A DNA stretch of 64,000 nt from Suilimivivens aceti (GTDB lineage: Bacteria > Bacillota > Clostridia > Lachnospirales > Lachnospiraceae): assembly GCF_025567405.1 (NCBI RefSeq), contig NZ_JAOQKJ010000006.1, positions 181,951 through 245,950 on the forward strand. The letters are read 5' to 3'. The stretch's first letter is position 1. Every line of letters begins with the position of its first letter. A program made the position numbers and the translations under genes. Below, one piece after another: positions 42,075 to 50,623 of the stretch. The notes beneath the pieces were generated by a model that was given only the letters and a program-made list of their open reading frames with translations, was not told the DNA's origin and did not search any database.

Positions 42075-43280
42075 ATGGCAAGGTATTATTATGAGGCAAG
42101 AAATAAAAAGGGACGTGCAGTTACCGGGGAGATGTCGGCTGTAAGTGAAGAGGAGCTGTATCAGAAGCTGAAGACGGAAGGAAAATATCTGATCGATGCA
42201 AGAGATATGCAGGAAAGCAGAAGTTATCATCAGTTATCTCCTCTGATGCTTTCTGAATTTAACAGAGAACTCTCTGATATGCTTGGAGCAGGAGTACCTC
42301 TGGTACGTTGTCTGACGATACTTTCCCAGGAGGAGACCAGGAAGAAGAAAGACAGGGAGATTTTGACAGGTGTGCTGAAGGCTGTCAGACAGGGGGAAGC
42401 TCTGTCAGATGCCATGGAGCAGCAGAAGGGAGCATTTCCTGCGCTGATGATCCATATGTACCGGGCTGCAGAGAACGGAGGAAACCTGGGTGGTACGGCA
42501 ATGAGGCTTTCTCTTCATTATGAAAAGGAACATCATCTGGATACCAGGATCAAGGGTGCTGTCACATATCCGAAAATACTGGCAGTTATGTCTGTACTGA
42601 TGGTGATCTTCATTATGAGCTTTATTCTGCCACAGCTTTCAGAGCTGTTTGATAACATGTCGCAATTACCATTGCCGACGAGGATCCTGTTTGGAATTAG
42701 TGACTTTATCGGCACACATGGCATAGGACTGCTGACCGTCCTGATCATTCTGGTGCTGCTTTTCCTCCTGCTTTTCAGGATACCGGCAGTCAGGAGGAAA
42801 AGGGATGAATGGAAGCTGAAAATACCGGTCGCAGGAAAGCTTCTGTCCGTGATCTATACGGCGAGATTTGCAAGATCGTTAAGCTCATTGTACCGTTCAG
42901 GGCTTCCAATCGTGAATGCCATGCAGATCGCAAGAAGGACGATTGGAAACAGCTATATAGAGGGACAGTTTGATGAAGTGATCAGTCTTCTGAAGGAGGG
43001 ACACTGTCTCAGTGAGGCAGTAGACCATATCAACGGGTTCAGGAAAAAGCTGTCTTCTGTGATACGTGTAGGAGAAGAAAGCGGTGATATGGCTGTCATG
43101 CTGGATTCATTGGCAGATGCCTTTGATTATGAGTCAGAGATGGCAACGGGACGGCTGATCAGCTATCTGGAGCCGGCACTTATCATAGGTATGGCTGTTA
43201 TCATCGGGTTTATCATGATCGCAGTGATGATGCCGATCTATGATTCCTATTCAGCAATCGGTACCAGTGTATATTATTAA
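42075..43280 (+). CDS. pilC: Type IV pilus / type II secretion inner-membrane platform protein
   Basis: A 401-residue PilC/GspF protein. Two repeats of the T2SSF domain (about 65-190 and 270-390), each followed by membrane helices, e.g. LAVMSVLMVIFIMSFILPQLSELF and LIIGMAVIIGFIMIAVMMPIYD. The N-terminal YYYEARNKKGRAVTGEM is the usual start. The platform passes the motion of the PilB ATPase to the growing pilus. GGGGGTCC precedes the ATG. Confidence 0.93.
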   Translation: MARYYYEARNKKGRAVTGEMSAVSEEELYQKLKTEGKYLIDARDMQESRSYHQLSPLMLSEFNRELSDMLGAGVPLVRCLTILSQEETRKKKDREILTGVLKAVRQGEALSDAMEQQKGAFPALMIHMYRAAENGGNLGGTAMRLSLHYEKEHHLDTRIKGAVTYPKILAVMSVLMVIFIMSFILPQLSELFDNMSQLPLPTRILFGISDFIGTHGIGLLTVLIILVLLFLLLFRIPAVRRKRDEWKLKIPVAGKLLSVIYTARFARSLSSLYRSGLPIVNAMQIARRTIGNSYIEGQFDEVISLLKEGHCLSEAVDHINGFRKKLSSVIRVGEESGDMAVMLDSLADAFDYESEMATGRLISYLEPALIIGMAVIIGFIMIAVMMPIYDSYSAIGTSVYY

Positions 43281-43300
43281 TTGGAAAAAGGGGTGAAGGT

Positions 43301-44734
43301 ATGGAAGTCATTCTGTATTTGTCAAATCAGCTTGTCCAGGCAGTGGAAGTAAAGAAAAAGGGAAGAAAGATCATGGCCCGCAGGGTGTGGCAGGAAGAAG
43401 CACCGGGCGGCAGCATAATCAATGGAATTATTACAGATGAAGAAGCATTTCTTCCGTTTATCAAAAACTTCTTTTCCAGAAATAAGATCCCGTCGAGGGA
43501 AGTGGCACTGGTGATCGGGAGCAGTCAGTTTAACCATAAGGTTATGGAGTTTCCAAGGCTTTCTGACAGAGAGCTGCGGAAGCTGATCGAAAGGGAATTT
43601 GCTGAGAATAAAAAAGAAGATATCCTGTATTCCTATTATGTGCTGGAGAAAAAGGGAAGGAAGGGGATGCAGAAGATCATGGCAGCTGCTGTCAGTAAGG
43701 AGTTTCTGCTTTCCTATCTGGAATTGTTCAGAAAGGCCGGAATAGGACTTGGCTCTATTGATTCGGAAACGGGAAGCCTTGTATGCCAGTTTTCCCATTC
43801 TCCGGAGATACAGAAACAGACCTGCCTTGTCCAGGTACTGGACGGACAGGAGGTGGGAAGCTATCTTTTTGACGGAGGCGTTTATTTTTATTCCCAGAAA
43901 AACAGGCTTTTCAGGACAGAAACAGAGGAAGAGCTGGCAGAAGAGCTTATAGCGATCCAGGGGAAGCTGTCACAGTTTGCATCTGCCCAGAAGCTGCAGG
44001 AGCCTCTTGAGAAATTCTATATCTGCGGACAGGGAGCGGCAGTGCTGAAAAGAGAAAAGCCTGAGCTTGACTGCTACCATGCAGATAAGGTGGTCTGCCC
44101 TGGACGGTCTATGAAGAAGAAACCGGATTTTATCTATCCGGCAGGAATCCTTCTTCAGGAAGAAAAAGGTACTTCCTTTTTGGAACAGATCAAAAGAGAA
44201 CAAAAGAAGAAAAAGAAGCAGTATGAGAGATTCATGCTTTGTCTCCCGTCCCTGTGTGTGCTGGTACTTGTCCTTGCAGCGGCAGCCGGCCTTGGCGGCA
44301 GCTATTACAGAAATCTGGAGAAGCTGTACCAGATACAGGAAACGATGGGAAATGAAGAGCTTGCCGAAAAGAAAGCCAGCTATGAACTGTCTATGACAAA
44401 GGTGGAGACGATGAAGGTGAGAATCAGGGATGCACAGGAAGCATGGGAGAAGCTGATGAGCTATCCAACCTTTGACGCTTCCATATGGAGAGAGATTACA
44501 GGCAGTATGGGAAATGGAATTACAGTGGAACTGAAGAATTTTAACCGGGACAGCGGTGTGATAGGAATGAATGCTTCGGCAGCAGATCCAAGACAGATCA
44601 GCGGCTTCATTGCGGCATTACAGGAAAAAGATATTTTTGAATCAGTAGAGTACAGCGGCTATACCTATGCAGATAGCACAGAAAGCTATACGATCCATGT
44701 GGTCTGCTGTCTGACAGAGGGTGCAGGAAGATAA
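43301..44734 (+). CDS. pilM/pilN: PilM-PilN fusion protein
   Basis: A 477-residue fusion. Residues 1-300 follow the PilM actin-like fold (VEVKKKGRKIMARR, then PSREVALVIGSSQFNHKVMEFPRLSDRELRKLI given here by its key segments E-V-A-L-V-I-G and M-E-F-P), a basic linker (KREQKKKKKQYER), one membrane helix (about 310-335), a coiled-coil-like stretch, and a C-terminal ferredoxin-like domain as in PilN (ISGFIAALQEKDIFESVEYSGY). In most species PilM binds a short N-terminal peptide of PilN; here they are one chain. GAAGG precedes the ATG. The gene leads to the PilO-like gene by 11 nt. Confidence 0.82.
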   Translation: MEVILYLSNQLVQAVEVKKKGRKIMARRVWQEEAPGGSIINGIITDEEAFLPFIKNFFSRNKIPSREVALVIGSSQFNHKVMEFPRLSDRELRKLIEREFAENKKEDILYSYYVLEKKGRKGMQKIMAAAVSKEFLLSYLELFRKAGIGLGSIDSETGSLVCQFSHSPEIQKQTCLVQVLDGQEVGSYLFDGGVYFYSQKNRLFRTETEEELAEELIAIQGKLSQFASAQKLQEPLEKFYICGQGAAVLKREKPELDCYHADKVVCPGRSMKKKPDFIYPAGILLQEEKGTSFLEQIKREQKKKKKQYERFMLCLPSLCVLVLVLAAAAGLGGSYYRNLEKLYQIQETMGNEELAEKKASYELSMTKVETMKVRIRDAQEAWEKLMSYPTFDASIWREITGSMGNGITVELKNFNRDSGVIGMNASAADPRQISGFIAALQEKDIFESVEYSGYTYADSTESYTIHVVCCLTEGAGR

Positions 44735-44745
44735 GGGGGAGAACC

Positions 44746-45345
44746 ATGAATATGACAATAACAGAAAGTGATAAAAGGCTTCTTTCCTTCCTGGCGGCAG
44801 TTCTGCTCCTTCTTCTGCTTGCTTTTCTGGTGCTGCGTCCGCTGGCAGATAAAAACAGTGATCTGAAAAGACAGATCACTGCGGCGAAGGATCAGGAAGT
44901 GGTAATGGATCTTGGAGCAGCCCTGGCTGAGGATGCAGGAACGGTAGAAGAAGAAACCGGGGAACAGCTAGAGGAAACCCTGAAGAGATATTATCAGAAC
45001 CTGCAGAGCCAGGATGCGGAGAAGATGGTAACGACACTTCTTTTAAATCACAGGATGCAGATAAAGAATCTGACGGTGACCATGCCGGATACGAAAAGTG
45101 ATCTGAAATGGTACCAGTACTCAGAAAAGGCAGCAACAGAAATAGCTGGGGAGGAAAAGATCGAAGGCCAGACAGGTATTTATGCTGTCAGGGTGCTTGG
45201 AGGTGCAGAGGGGAGCAGGGCAGATATGTTAGCTCTGCTTACCGATATATCAGAAAACTACCCGGCGATCAGTATTGCAGCTGTTGAATGGGTGGAAAAT
45301 ACAGGGAGTCTGACTCTGACATTGGAAATTTATATGTGTAAGTAA
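44746..45345 (+). CDS. pilO: PilO/GspM-like pilus assembly protein
   Basis: A 199-residue protein with a short cytoplasmic start, one membrane helix (about 14-31, FLAAVLLLLLLAFLVL), a coiled-coil region, and a C-terminal domain with the PilO order. Sequence similarity is weak, so the name rests on topology and place after PilM-PilN. It would pair with the PilN part in the alignment complex. GGGGGAG precedes the ATG. Confidence 0.72.
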   Translation: MNMTITESDKRLLSFLAAVLLLLLLAFLVLRPLADKNSDLKRQITAAKDQEVVMDLGAALAEDAGTVEEETGEQLEETLKRYYQNLQSQDAEKMVTTLLLNHRMQIKNLTVTMPDTKSDLKWYQYSEKAATEIAGEEKIEGQTGIYAVRVLGGAEGSRADMLALLTDISENYPAISIAAVEWVENTGSLTLTLEIYMCK

Positions 45346-45365
45346 TAATAGCTGGAGGTCACAAC

Positions 45366-47048
45366 ATGGAAACAATAACCGGCAAAAATTTAAAAATCGG
45401 AGATGTACTGATCGAACAGGGGTATCTGACAGAAAAGGATCTGGAAAAGGCGCTGCTGGTACAGAAAAGCAGTGACGGAAAAAGGCTTGGAGAGGTGCTG
45501 ATCGAACAGGGATACATAACAGAAAACCAGATGCTGCAGGCTATGGCTGCCAAGATGGATTGTCAGGTAGTAGACATTGACAATCTTTCTGTTGACATTG
45601 TGGCAGTTGGCAGGATCCCGAGACAGGCTGCAGAAAAATACGGGATCCTTGCTGTAGGAAGTGAAGGGGGAAGGCTGAAGGTTGTTGTCAATGATCCATT
45701 AAATTTTTATGGTCTTGAAGATGTCAGACAGATCACAGGGCAGGAATTAATGATCTATCTGTGTGAAAAGGCTTCTCTTGTACGGGCGATCCGGTATTAT
45801 TATACGGAAATCTCAGCGAAGAATGCAGCACTTAAGGCAAATGAGAATATACAGCCGGATATAGAAGAGATGGAGATCGAGGACGGAGATGATGATACGC
45901 CTGTGATCAATCTTCTGAACAGCCTGATCCAGAGGGCATACAGTACAGGAGCCAGTGATATCCATATAGAACCCTTTGAGGATAAAACCTTAGTCAGAAT
46001 GAGGATTGATGGCACGATCATAGAATATGTGACACTGAAGAACAGTGTCCATAATTCACTGATCGCCAGGATCAAGATATTGTCTGAGCTGGATATTGCA
46101 GAAAGAAGAAGACCGCAGGATGGCCATTTCAGAAGCAGACAGCCGGATGGATATCTGAATGTCCGTGTTTCCATTATTCCGACAGTATTTGGTGAAAAGG
46201 CTGTTCTTCGTTTGCTGTCAGGGAATACCAGGATTGACCACAGTGATACCATGGGAATGCTTCAGGAGGACTATGAACGGTTTTCCAGAATGCTGCATTC
46301 TCCAAATGGCATCATATATCTGACAGGACCTACAGGATCGGGTAAGACTACTACCTTATATATGGTTCTGGAAGAGCTTTCCCAAAAGAATGTGAATATT
46401 TCCACGATCGAGGATCCTGTAGAAAAGAATATCTACAAAGTGAATCAGATGCAGGTAAATGCTATGGCCGGGCTTACCTTTGAAAAGGGACTTCGTGCTC
46501 TTCTGCGTCAGGATCCGGATATTATTATGGTGGGAGAAACAAGAGACAGTGAGACAGCATCTATTTCCGTACGTGCAGCGCTGACAGGACATCTTGTATT
46601 TTCAACATTGCATACCAATGATGCAGCTTCCTCTGTAGTGAGGCTTAAGGATATGGGCATGGAGCCTTATCTGGTCGCGAACTCCATGGTCGGGGTGGTG
46701 GCCCAGAGACTGATGAGAAAGGTGTGCAGGGATTGTGCTGTTCCTGCTGAGTTGACAGAAAAAGAGGAACGGATACTTGGAGAGAGGGTACCCTATGTAA
46801 AAAAGGCATGTGGATGTCCGGCCTGCAATTATACCGGCTACCGTGGCAGGGTTGCTGTACATGAGATCCTTCAGATCGACAGGCAGGTGAGAAGGATGAT
46901 CATGGAGAATGCGTCATCGGAGGAGATCAAGGAGTACGCAGTTAACAGACAGCATATGAGGACACTGAAGCAGTGTGCCATGCAATATTTACGGGAAGGC
47001 ATCACAACAGTAGAAGAAGTAGCAAAGGTAGCCTACTATGAAGAATAA
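45366..47048 (+). CDS. pilB: Type IV pilus assembly ATPase (PilB/GspE) with MshEN N-terminus
   Basis: A 560-residue ATPase. The N-terminus has two 24-residue MshEN motifs, at 10-33 and 40-63 (KIGDVLIEQGYLTEK and RLGEVLIEQGYITEN), as in ATPases that bind c-di-GMP. The motor domain has Walker A GPTGSGKT (321-328), an Asp box, EDPVE, the His-box region TGHLVFSTLHTNDA, and a tetra-Cys zinc site (CRDC, later CGCPAC). A near-identical DNA repeat encodes the two motifs. No PilT-like retraction ATPase follows. Pilus extension is the predicted job. Confidence 0.94.
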   Translation: METITGKNLKIGDVLIEQGYLTEKDLEKALLVQKSSDGKRLGEVLIEQGYITENQMLQAMAAKMDCQVVDIDNLSVDIVAVGRIPRQAAEKYGILAVGSEGGRLKVVVNDPLNFYGLEDVRQITGQELMIYLCEKASLVRAIRYYYTEISAKNAALKANENIQPDIEEMEIEDGDDDTPVINLLNSLIQRAYSTGASDIHIEPFEDKTLVRMRIDGTIIEYVTLKNSVHNSLIARIKILSELDIAERRRPQDGHFRSRQPDGYLNVRVSIIPTVFGEKAVLRLLSGNTRIDHSDTMGMLQEDYERFSRMLHSPNGIIYLTGPTGSGKTTTLYMVLEELSQKNVNISTIEDPVEKNIYKVNQMQVNAMAGLTFEKGLRALLRQDPDIIMVGETRDSETASISVRAALTGHLVFSTLHTNDAASSVVRLKDMGMEPYLVANSMVGVVAQRLMRKVCRDCAVPAELTEKEERILGERVPYVKKACGCPACNYTGYRGRVAVHEILQIDRQVRRMIMENASSEEIKEYAVNRQHMRTLKQCAMQYLREGITTVEEVAKVAYYEE

Positions 47049-47670
47049 AAATGATGGCTTTACGCTGGCAGAGCTGATCGTCAGCCTTGCCATCCTGCTG
47101 ATACTGGCGTCCCTCGGAATTGTGGGAATATTGTCCTATCAGGACTATGCAGATTTTAAAAGACAGAACAGCTATGCACAGACGCTCTTTGCTGTAGCAC
47201 AGGCGCAGCTTACCTCCTATAGTGTAAGAGGAACCTTACCGGAGCTTATGGAGGTTTCAGACAGTCCGGTTTCTCTAGGTGGGATCATGACACCGGAGGG
47301 AATTACAGCAGATGAAAGTGAAAGGGGACTGTCCGCAAAGCGGAATGGGATCTACTGCCTGACAGGAACGCGGGAAACCTATGAAAAGTATCTGCAGGGA
47401 GAGTATAAAGGAAAGACAGATCTGGAAAGCAGACAGTATGAGATGCTATATGGTATATTTGAAAGCTATATGACTGACAGAGCGGTTCTTTCCGCTGCAA
47501 TCGCACTGGAATATGATCCAAAGACAGGGATCGTCTACAGTGTTCTGTACAGTGACAGAAAGAATTCATTTACCTATACAGCCCAAAATAAAAATGGAAG
47601 GGTCAATATCTGTGACAGAAGAGAGGATTACCGCAGTGAATATCTGATCGGATATTATGGCCTGGAATGA
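47038..47670 (+). CDS. Type IV prepilin-like protein
   Basis: A 210-residue prepilin. A 7-residue leader ends in DG, followed by FTLAELIVSLAILLILASLGIVG with Glu at +5. The remaining 170 residues are a soluble domain, longer than the major pilin's. The start overlaps the pilB stop by 11 nt. Likely a minor pilin or pseudopilin. Confidence 0.88.
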   Translation: MKNKNDGFTLAELIVSLAILLILASLGIVGILSYQDYADFKRQNSYAQTLFAVAQAQLTSYSVRGTLPELMEVSDSPVSLGGIMTPEGITADESERGLSAKRNGIYCLTGTRETYEKYLQGEYKGKTDLESRQYEMLYGIFESYMTDRAVLSAAIALEYDPKTGIVYSVLYSDRKNSFTYTAQNKNGRVNICDRREDYRSEYLIGYYGLE

Positions 47671-47686
47671 AAGGGGGTGCTCCTCT

Positions 47687-48268
47687 GTGTATAGAAAAAA
47701 TGAAGGTGTGACGACGATAGTGGTCATCTGTGTCATGGCGATCATTATGGCACTGTCACTGTCTCTTTTTCTGACAGCATCTGTACTGATGAAAAATAGT
47801 GCAGGAACGGCAGCACAGGAGCAGTGCCGGATCCTGGCTGTGAGTCTTTCAGAAGAGATTGAAAAGCAGCTTACGTCAGAGAAAAACCATTATGAGGATC
47901 AGCTGTCAGAGGACATGGACCGGGCAGAAAATGTGAGACAGACTTCCCTGTGGCATTATGTCAGGGATGAGATCCGGAGCGGAAGCTGGCCTTATTATGA
48001 AGAAAATGGGGATCAGATCCACAGCAGGGAAAATGCATTCCGTGTTTTTAACATGGAAAATACTGGCATTGCCGGAGAAATTGCAGATACAGCCCTTACC
48101 TTATACTGGACAACGAGCGGGGAGAATACTGCTCCGGAGAAGCTGACCATATTGACAAGAGTTACAGTCAAGGAAAAGACCTGCGTGATCACGGACGTCT
48201 ATCGTCTTAGCTCATCAGGCGGGAACGGCTATGAAAGCTGGAGGTGGGAACATGAAAGCAGAAGCTAG
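47687..48268 (+). CDS. PilX-like minor pilus protein
   Basis: A 193-residue protein with a short basic start (YRKNEG) and one membrane helix (VTTIVVICVMAIIMALSLSLFLTASVL in part; about 8-33). It lacks the Glu+5 prepilin pattern but Gly lies before the helix. PilX-type minor proteins in Gram-negatives have this build. I chose GTG at 47687 after AAGGGGG; an ATG at 47657 would add 10 residues. The C-terminal domain carries no recognised motif. Confidence 0.7.
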   Translation: MYRKNEGVTTIVVICVMAIIMALSLSLFLTASVLMKNSAGTAAQEQCRILAVSLSEEIEKQLTSEKNHYEDQLSEDMDRAENVRQTSLWHYVRDEIRSGSWPYYEENGDQIHSRENAFRVFNMENTGIAGEIADTALTLYWTTSGENTAPEKLTILTRVTVKEKTCVITDVYRLSSSGGNGYESWRWEHESRS

Positions 48269-48626
48269 GGAGGATAACAGAGGTACCTCCATGATCACAG
48301 TGATCATATCCTTTGCGCTACTGATGATTTTTGTAACAGCTTTTTTTAAAGTACAGAAGGTATCGCAGAATATGATGATGGATGCCAGGGATATGCAGAT
48401 AAATAACCGGGAGCTGGTGGAGTCCTTTTATCTCTCACAGATGCAGGGCAGTGCAGCCTCTGGAGACGGGAAGCTTGTCTTTTCTGGAAAGGAGGGCAGC
48501 TTTTATATTGATGCCGCACTTTATCGGGCACAGAAGGACGGGCTTTCCGGCGTGATCTATTATTATGGCACGGAGGAAAAGACGGCAGAGGAAGGGGCGG
48601 AAGCAGGTGAAGAAGCTGAAGAATAA
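48252..48626 (+). CDS. Small pilin-like protein, non-canonical cleavage motif
   Basis: A 124-residue protein with a polar start ending in NRG and a membrane helix beginning TSMITVIISFALLMIF. Thr replaces the usual Phe after the Gly and no Glu+5 is present. The last 20 residues are very acidic and Glu-rich. GGAGGTG (48240-48246) precedes the ATG at 48252. Probably a minor component of the same pilus. Confidence 0.7.
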   Translation: MKAEAREDNRGTSMITVIISFALLMIFVTAFFKVQKVSQNMMMDARDMQINNRELVESFYLSQMQGSAASGDGKLVFSGKEGSFYIDAALYRAQKDGLSGVIYYYGTEEKTAEEGAEAGEEAEE

Positions 48627-49176
48627 TAATGCAGGCATTACTCTGGCGGAGCTTGTTGTTACCTTTGCCCTGATGGGGATATTCCTGACAGCGGCAGCCG
48701 CGGTGATCTCATCCAGTATCATGGTACATGCGCAGCTGTCCGGAACCATGTATGCTTCTACTGTCAGCGAAACGCTCCTTGATAAGGTGACGGGAGAACT
48801 GGCAGGAGCCAGGGCAGAAGAAGAGGAGGCGATCCGGATCGGACGGGTTTACCGGGATGGCGAGGATCTTGGGGAAGGAGTTTCCTTTTATGACAGGGAA
48901 GGAAATCCTGCCTGCTTTTTCGTTGAGGACGGACTTCTTGTTATGGAAGGAAAAGACTATTTCACACTGGATGAAAAGGCCTATATGAGTTACAGGATCA
49001 CAGGATTTTCCGTAGAGCAGCTGGAAGGTAAAAATGTGCTGAAGGTAACATTGTCACTGAAAAATCTGAAAAACGGATTTATTTATACCAGTGACAGAAC
49101 TACTAGGTGCTATTGCTTTTCATCAGATGATTTTAAAAAAATAACCAGTACTGATATGGATCTGAATAGTTTATGA
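48607..49176 (+). CDS. Type IV prepilin-like minor protein
   Basis: A 189-residue prepilin-like protein. The leader (KKLKNNNAG) is followed by ITLAELVVTFALMGIFLTAAAAV with Glu at +5, and the rest is a beta-rich domain. The GTG at 48607 gives a normal short leader; an ATG at 48565 would add 14 very basic residues encoded in the overlap with the previous gene. It is the last gene of the pilus set; I see no terminator downstream. Confidence 0.82.
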   Translation: MKKLKNNNAGITLAELVVTFALMGIFLTAAAAVISSSIMVHAQLSGTMYASTVSETLLDKVTGELAGARAEEEEAIRIGRVYRDGEDLGEGVSFYDREGNPACFFVEDGLLVMEGKDYFTLDEKAYMSYRITGFSVEQLEGKNVLKVTLSLKNLKNGFIYTSDRTTRCYCFSSDDFKKITSTDMDLNSL

Positions 49177-49235
49177 AAGAACAGCCATACTAATAAATGC
49201 AACTATGAGCAAAACGAATCAGGAGGTTTAGTAGT

Positions 49236-49550
49236 ATGGCAGATTTAAAATGTGGAGTAACGAACTGCGGCTATAATAAGGATAGCTGCTGCTGTAAAGG
49301 TGATATCTGTGTGGGTGGTGAGCGTGCGGAAAATGCGGATTCTACCTGCTGTGAAAGCTTTACAGACGGAAAGAAGGACAGCTTTACAAGTGCACTGGAG
49401 CATCCGAGCAGAATGATCAGCATAGACTGTGAGGCTGTGAAATGTATGTACAATGAAAATTACAGGTGCAGTGCGGAGCATGTAGATATCAGGGGCTGCG
49501 GTGCCAAGGGCTGCAGGGAAACCTCATGCGCTACCTTTAAAGAGAAATAG
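49236..49550 (+). CDS. DUF1540 cysteine-rich protein
   Basis: A 104-residue protein with two copies of the DUF1540 pattern, each a cluster of Cys residues (CGVTNCGYNKDSCCCKGDICV near the N-terminus, trimmed at key residues C6/C11/C18-20/C25; and CEAVKCMYNENYRCSAEHVDI at 69 on), sixteen Cys in all. Such proteins probably bind metal ions. AGGAGG precedes the ATG. Role unknown; it stands apart from the pilus genes by 59 nt. Confidence 0.85.
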   Translation: MADLKCGVTNCGYNKDSCCCKGDICVGGERAENADSTCCESFTDGKKDSFTSALEHPSRMISIDCEAVKCMYNENYRCSAEHVDIRGCGAKGCRETSCATFKEK

Positions 49551-49752
49551 AAATAAGGAAAATGTGTGAAAGGTAAAAGAGAAAGGGTAGTTTCAGCCAG
49601 GGAACAGACAGGGTCAGATCGTACGGGCATGAGATTACCTTTTCTGCTTTGTTGCATTTTTGTTACAAAATTATGAAGATATGTCTTGAACGAAAGTACT
49701 ATTTGTGATTAAATAGAGTTGTTGGCATTAACGGCGATTTATGGAGAATGAT

Positions 49753-50400
49753 ATGAAGATCAGAAAATGGGGGCGCAGGGGGATCTGTGTGCTGGCAGCG
49801 CTGATGCTGTTTGGTATCTGTGGATGTAAGAAGGAAGTTGTGACGGTGACGTCTTCTCTTGATGGGGAGGAAGGTTCTGGATACATAGAAATGAAAGAGC
49901 TTGAATTAAAGGAAGTGCCGGCAGCAAACGGAAGAGAAGATGTCAGCTACTGTGCAGTGATGATCCCGGAGGGGTATCATGAATCAGAAGAGGTTCCTGG
50001 TATGTATGTACATGAAATGGCACCGCTTGATTCCTCCAATATTTATTACAGCTCCTTTGACGGGACGGGAGACGGTTATGTATCAGATTCCCTGACAGAG
50101 AAGGAATATCTGAAGATCATGGAGGATGCACTTGAAGAGTCAGGACAGGAAGGAAGCATCCAGATTGAATCCTTTGAGGAAACGAGTCTTGATGAAGTGC
50201 CTGCTTACAAGATCAGAAGTACATATCAGCTGGGGGATAATACGATCCAGCAGCTTACCTACCTGGTAATGGCGGAGGATACCTACACGATTACCTACAG
50301 CCAGGCAGATGATGATGAATTGATGGCGGATTTTGACGTATCAGACGGGGAGATCCGGCTGGTCAAAGATGATGAGGTACAGACAGCAAGTAATAAATAA
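49753..50400 (+). CDS. Putative lipoprotein of unknown function
   Basis: A 215-residue secreted lipoprotein. The start KIRKWGRRGICVLAALMLFGICGC is a basic n-region, hydrophobic core and lipobox (cut here at the Cys; trimmed in list form: K-I-R-K, then LAALMLFGICGC). The mature domain is acidic and shows no known family. The ATG at 49753 has GGAG 6 nt upstream; an earlier in-frame ATG (49741) has none. A weak promoter (TTGAAC 49686, TTAAAT 49709) precedes it. Confidence 0.75.
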   Translation: MKIRKWGRRGICVLAALMLFGICGCKKEVVTVTSSLDGEEGSGYIEMKELELKEVPAANGREDVSYCAVMIPEGYHESEEVPGMYVHEMAPLDSSNIYYSSFDGTGDGYVSDSLTEKEYLKIMEDALEESGQEGSIQIESFEETSLDEVPAYKIRSTYQLGDNTIQQLTYLVMAEDTYTITYSQADDDELMADFDVSDGEIRLVKDDEVQTASNK

Positions 50401-50409
50401 AATTAGGTG

Positions 50410-50438
50410 TTGACATCTGAAATACAGGATGTTATATT
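50410..50438 (+). promoter_or_regulatory. Promoter of the infC-rpmI-rplT operon
   Basis: TTGACA (50410-50415) and TATATT (50433-50438), 17-nt spacer, followed by a structured 190-nt leader. Confidence 0.8.
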
Positions 50439-50444
50439 ATATAA

Positions 50445-50604
50445 GCGTGTGAGGAACACATAAACAAGCAGAGTATCCACTCTCACCCTGTGGCAAATGG
50501 GCTGACAGGTGTACACAAAGTTCCGGACCATGGATGAAGGCTGCAGAGAACTGCAGGATTGGTCAGGTGATTGTTCAGTGGATAGTTATGCTATCCACTT
50601 TTTT
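50445..50604 (+). ncRNA. infC-rpmI-rplT leader (L20-leader type) with switchable terminator
   Basis: A leader between the promoter and infC. The terminator hairpin GTGGATAG/CTATCCAC lies at 50578-50598 with six T after it. An upstream segment TATCCACT (50474-50481) is the perfect complement of AGTGGATA (50577-50584), the left arm of the terminator, so an anti-terminator can form instead. This mutual exclusion and the genomic position match the Firmicute L20 leader, where ribosomal protein L20 controls its operon. I did not verify the full consensus fold. Confidence 0.8.
50578..50604 (+). terminator. Leader terminator before infC
   Basis: GTGGATAG (50578-50585), loop TTATG, CTATCCAC (50591-50598), then TTTTTT. 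It lies just upstream of the infC Shine-Dalgarno and is the off-state of the leader. Confidence 0.88.
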
Positions 50605-50623
50605 CTTGTAGGAGGGAAAAACC

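Noticed and set aside
45390..45550. Direct DNA repeat in pilB, considered as a CRISPR-like or mobile repeat
   Set aside because: It encodes the two MshEN motifs in frame; there are only two copies and no spacer structure. No CRISPR array was seen anywhere.
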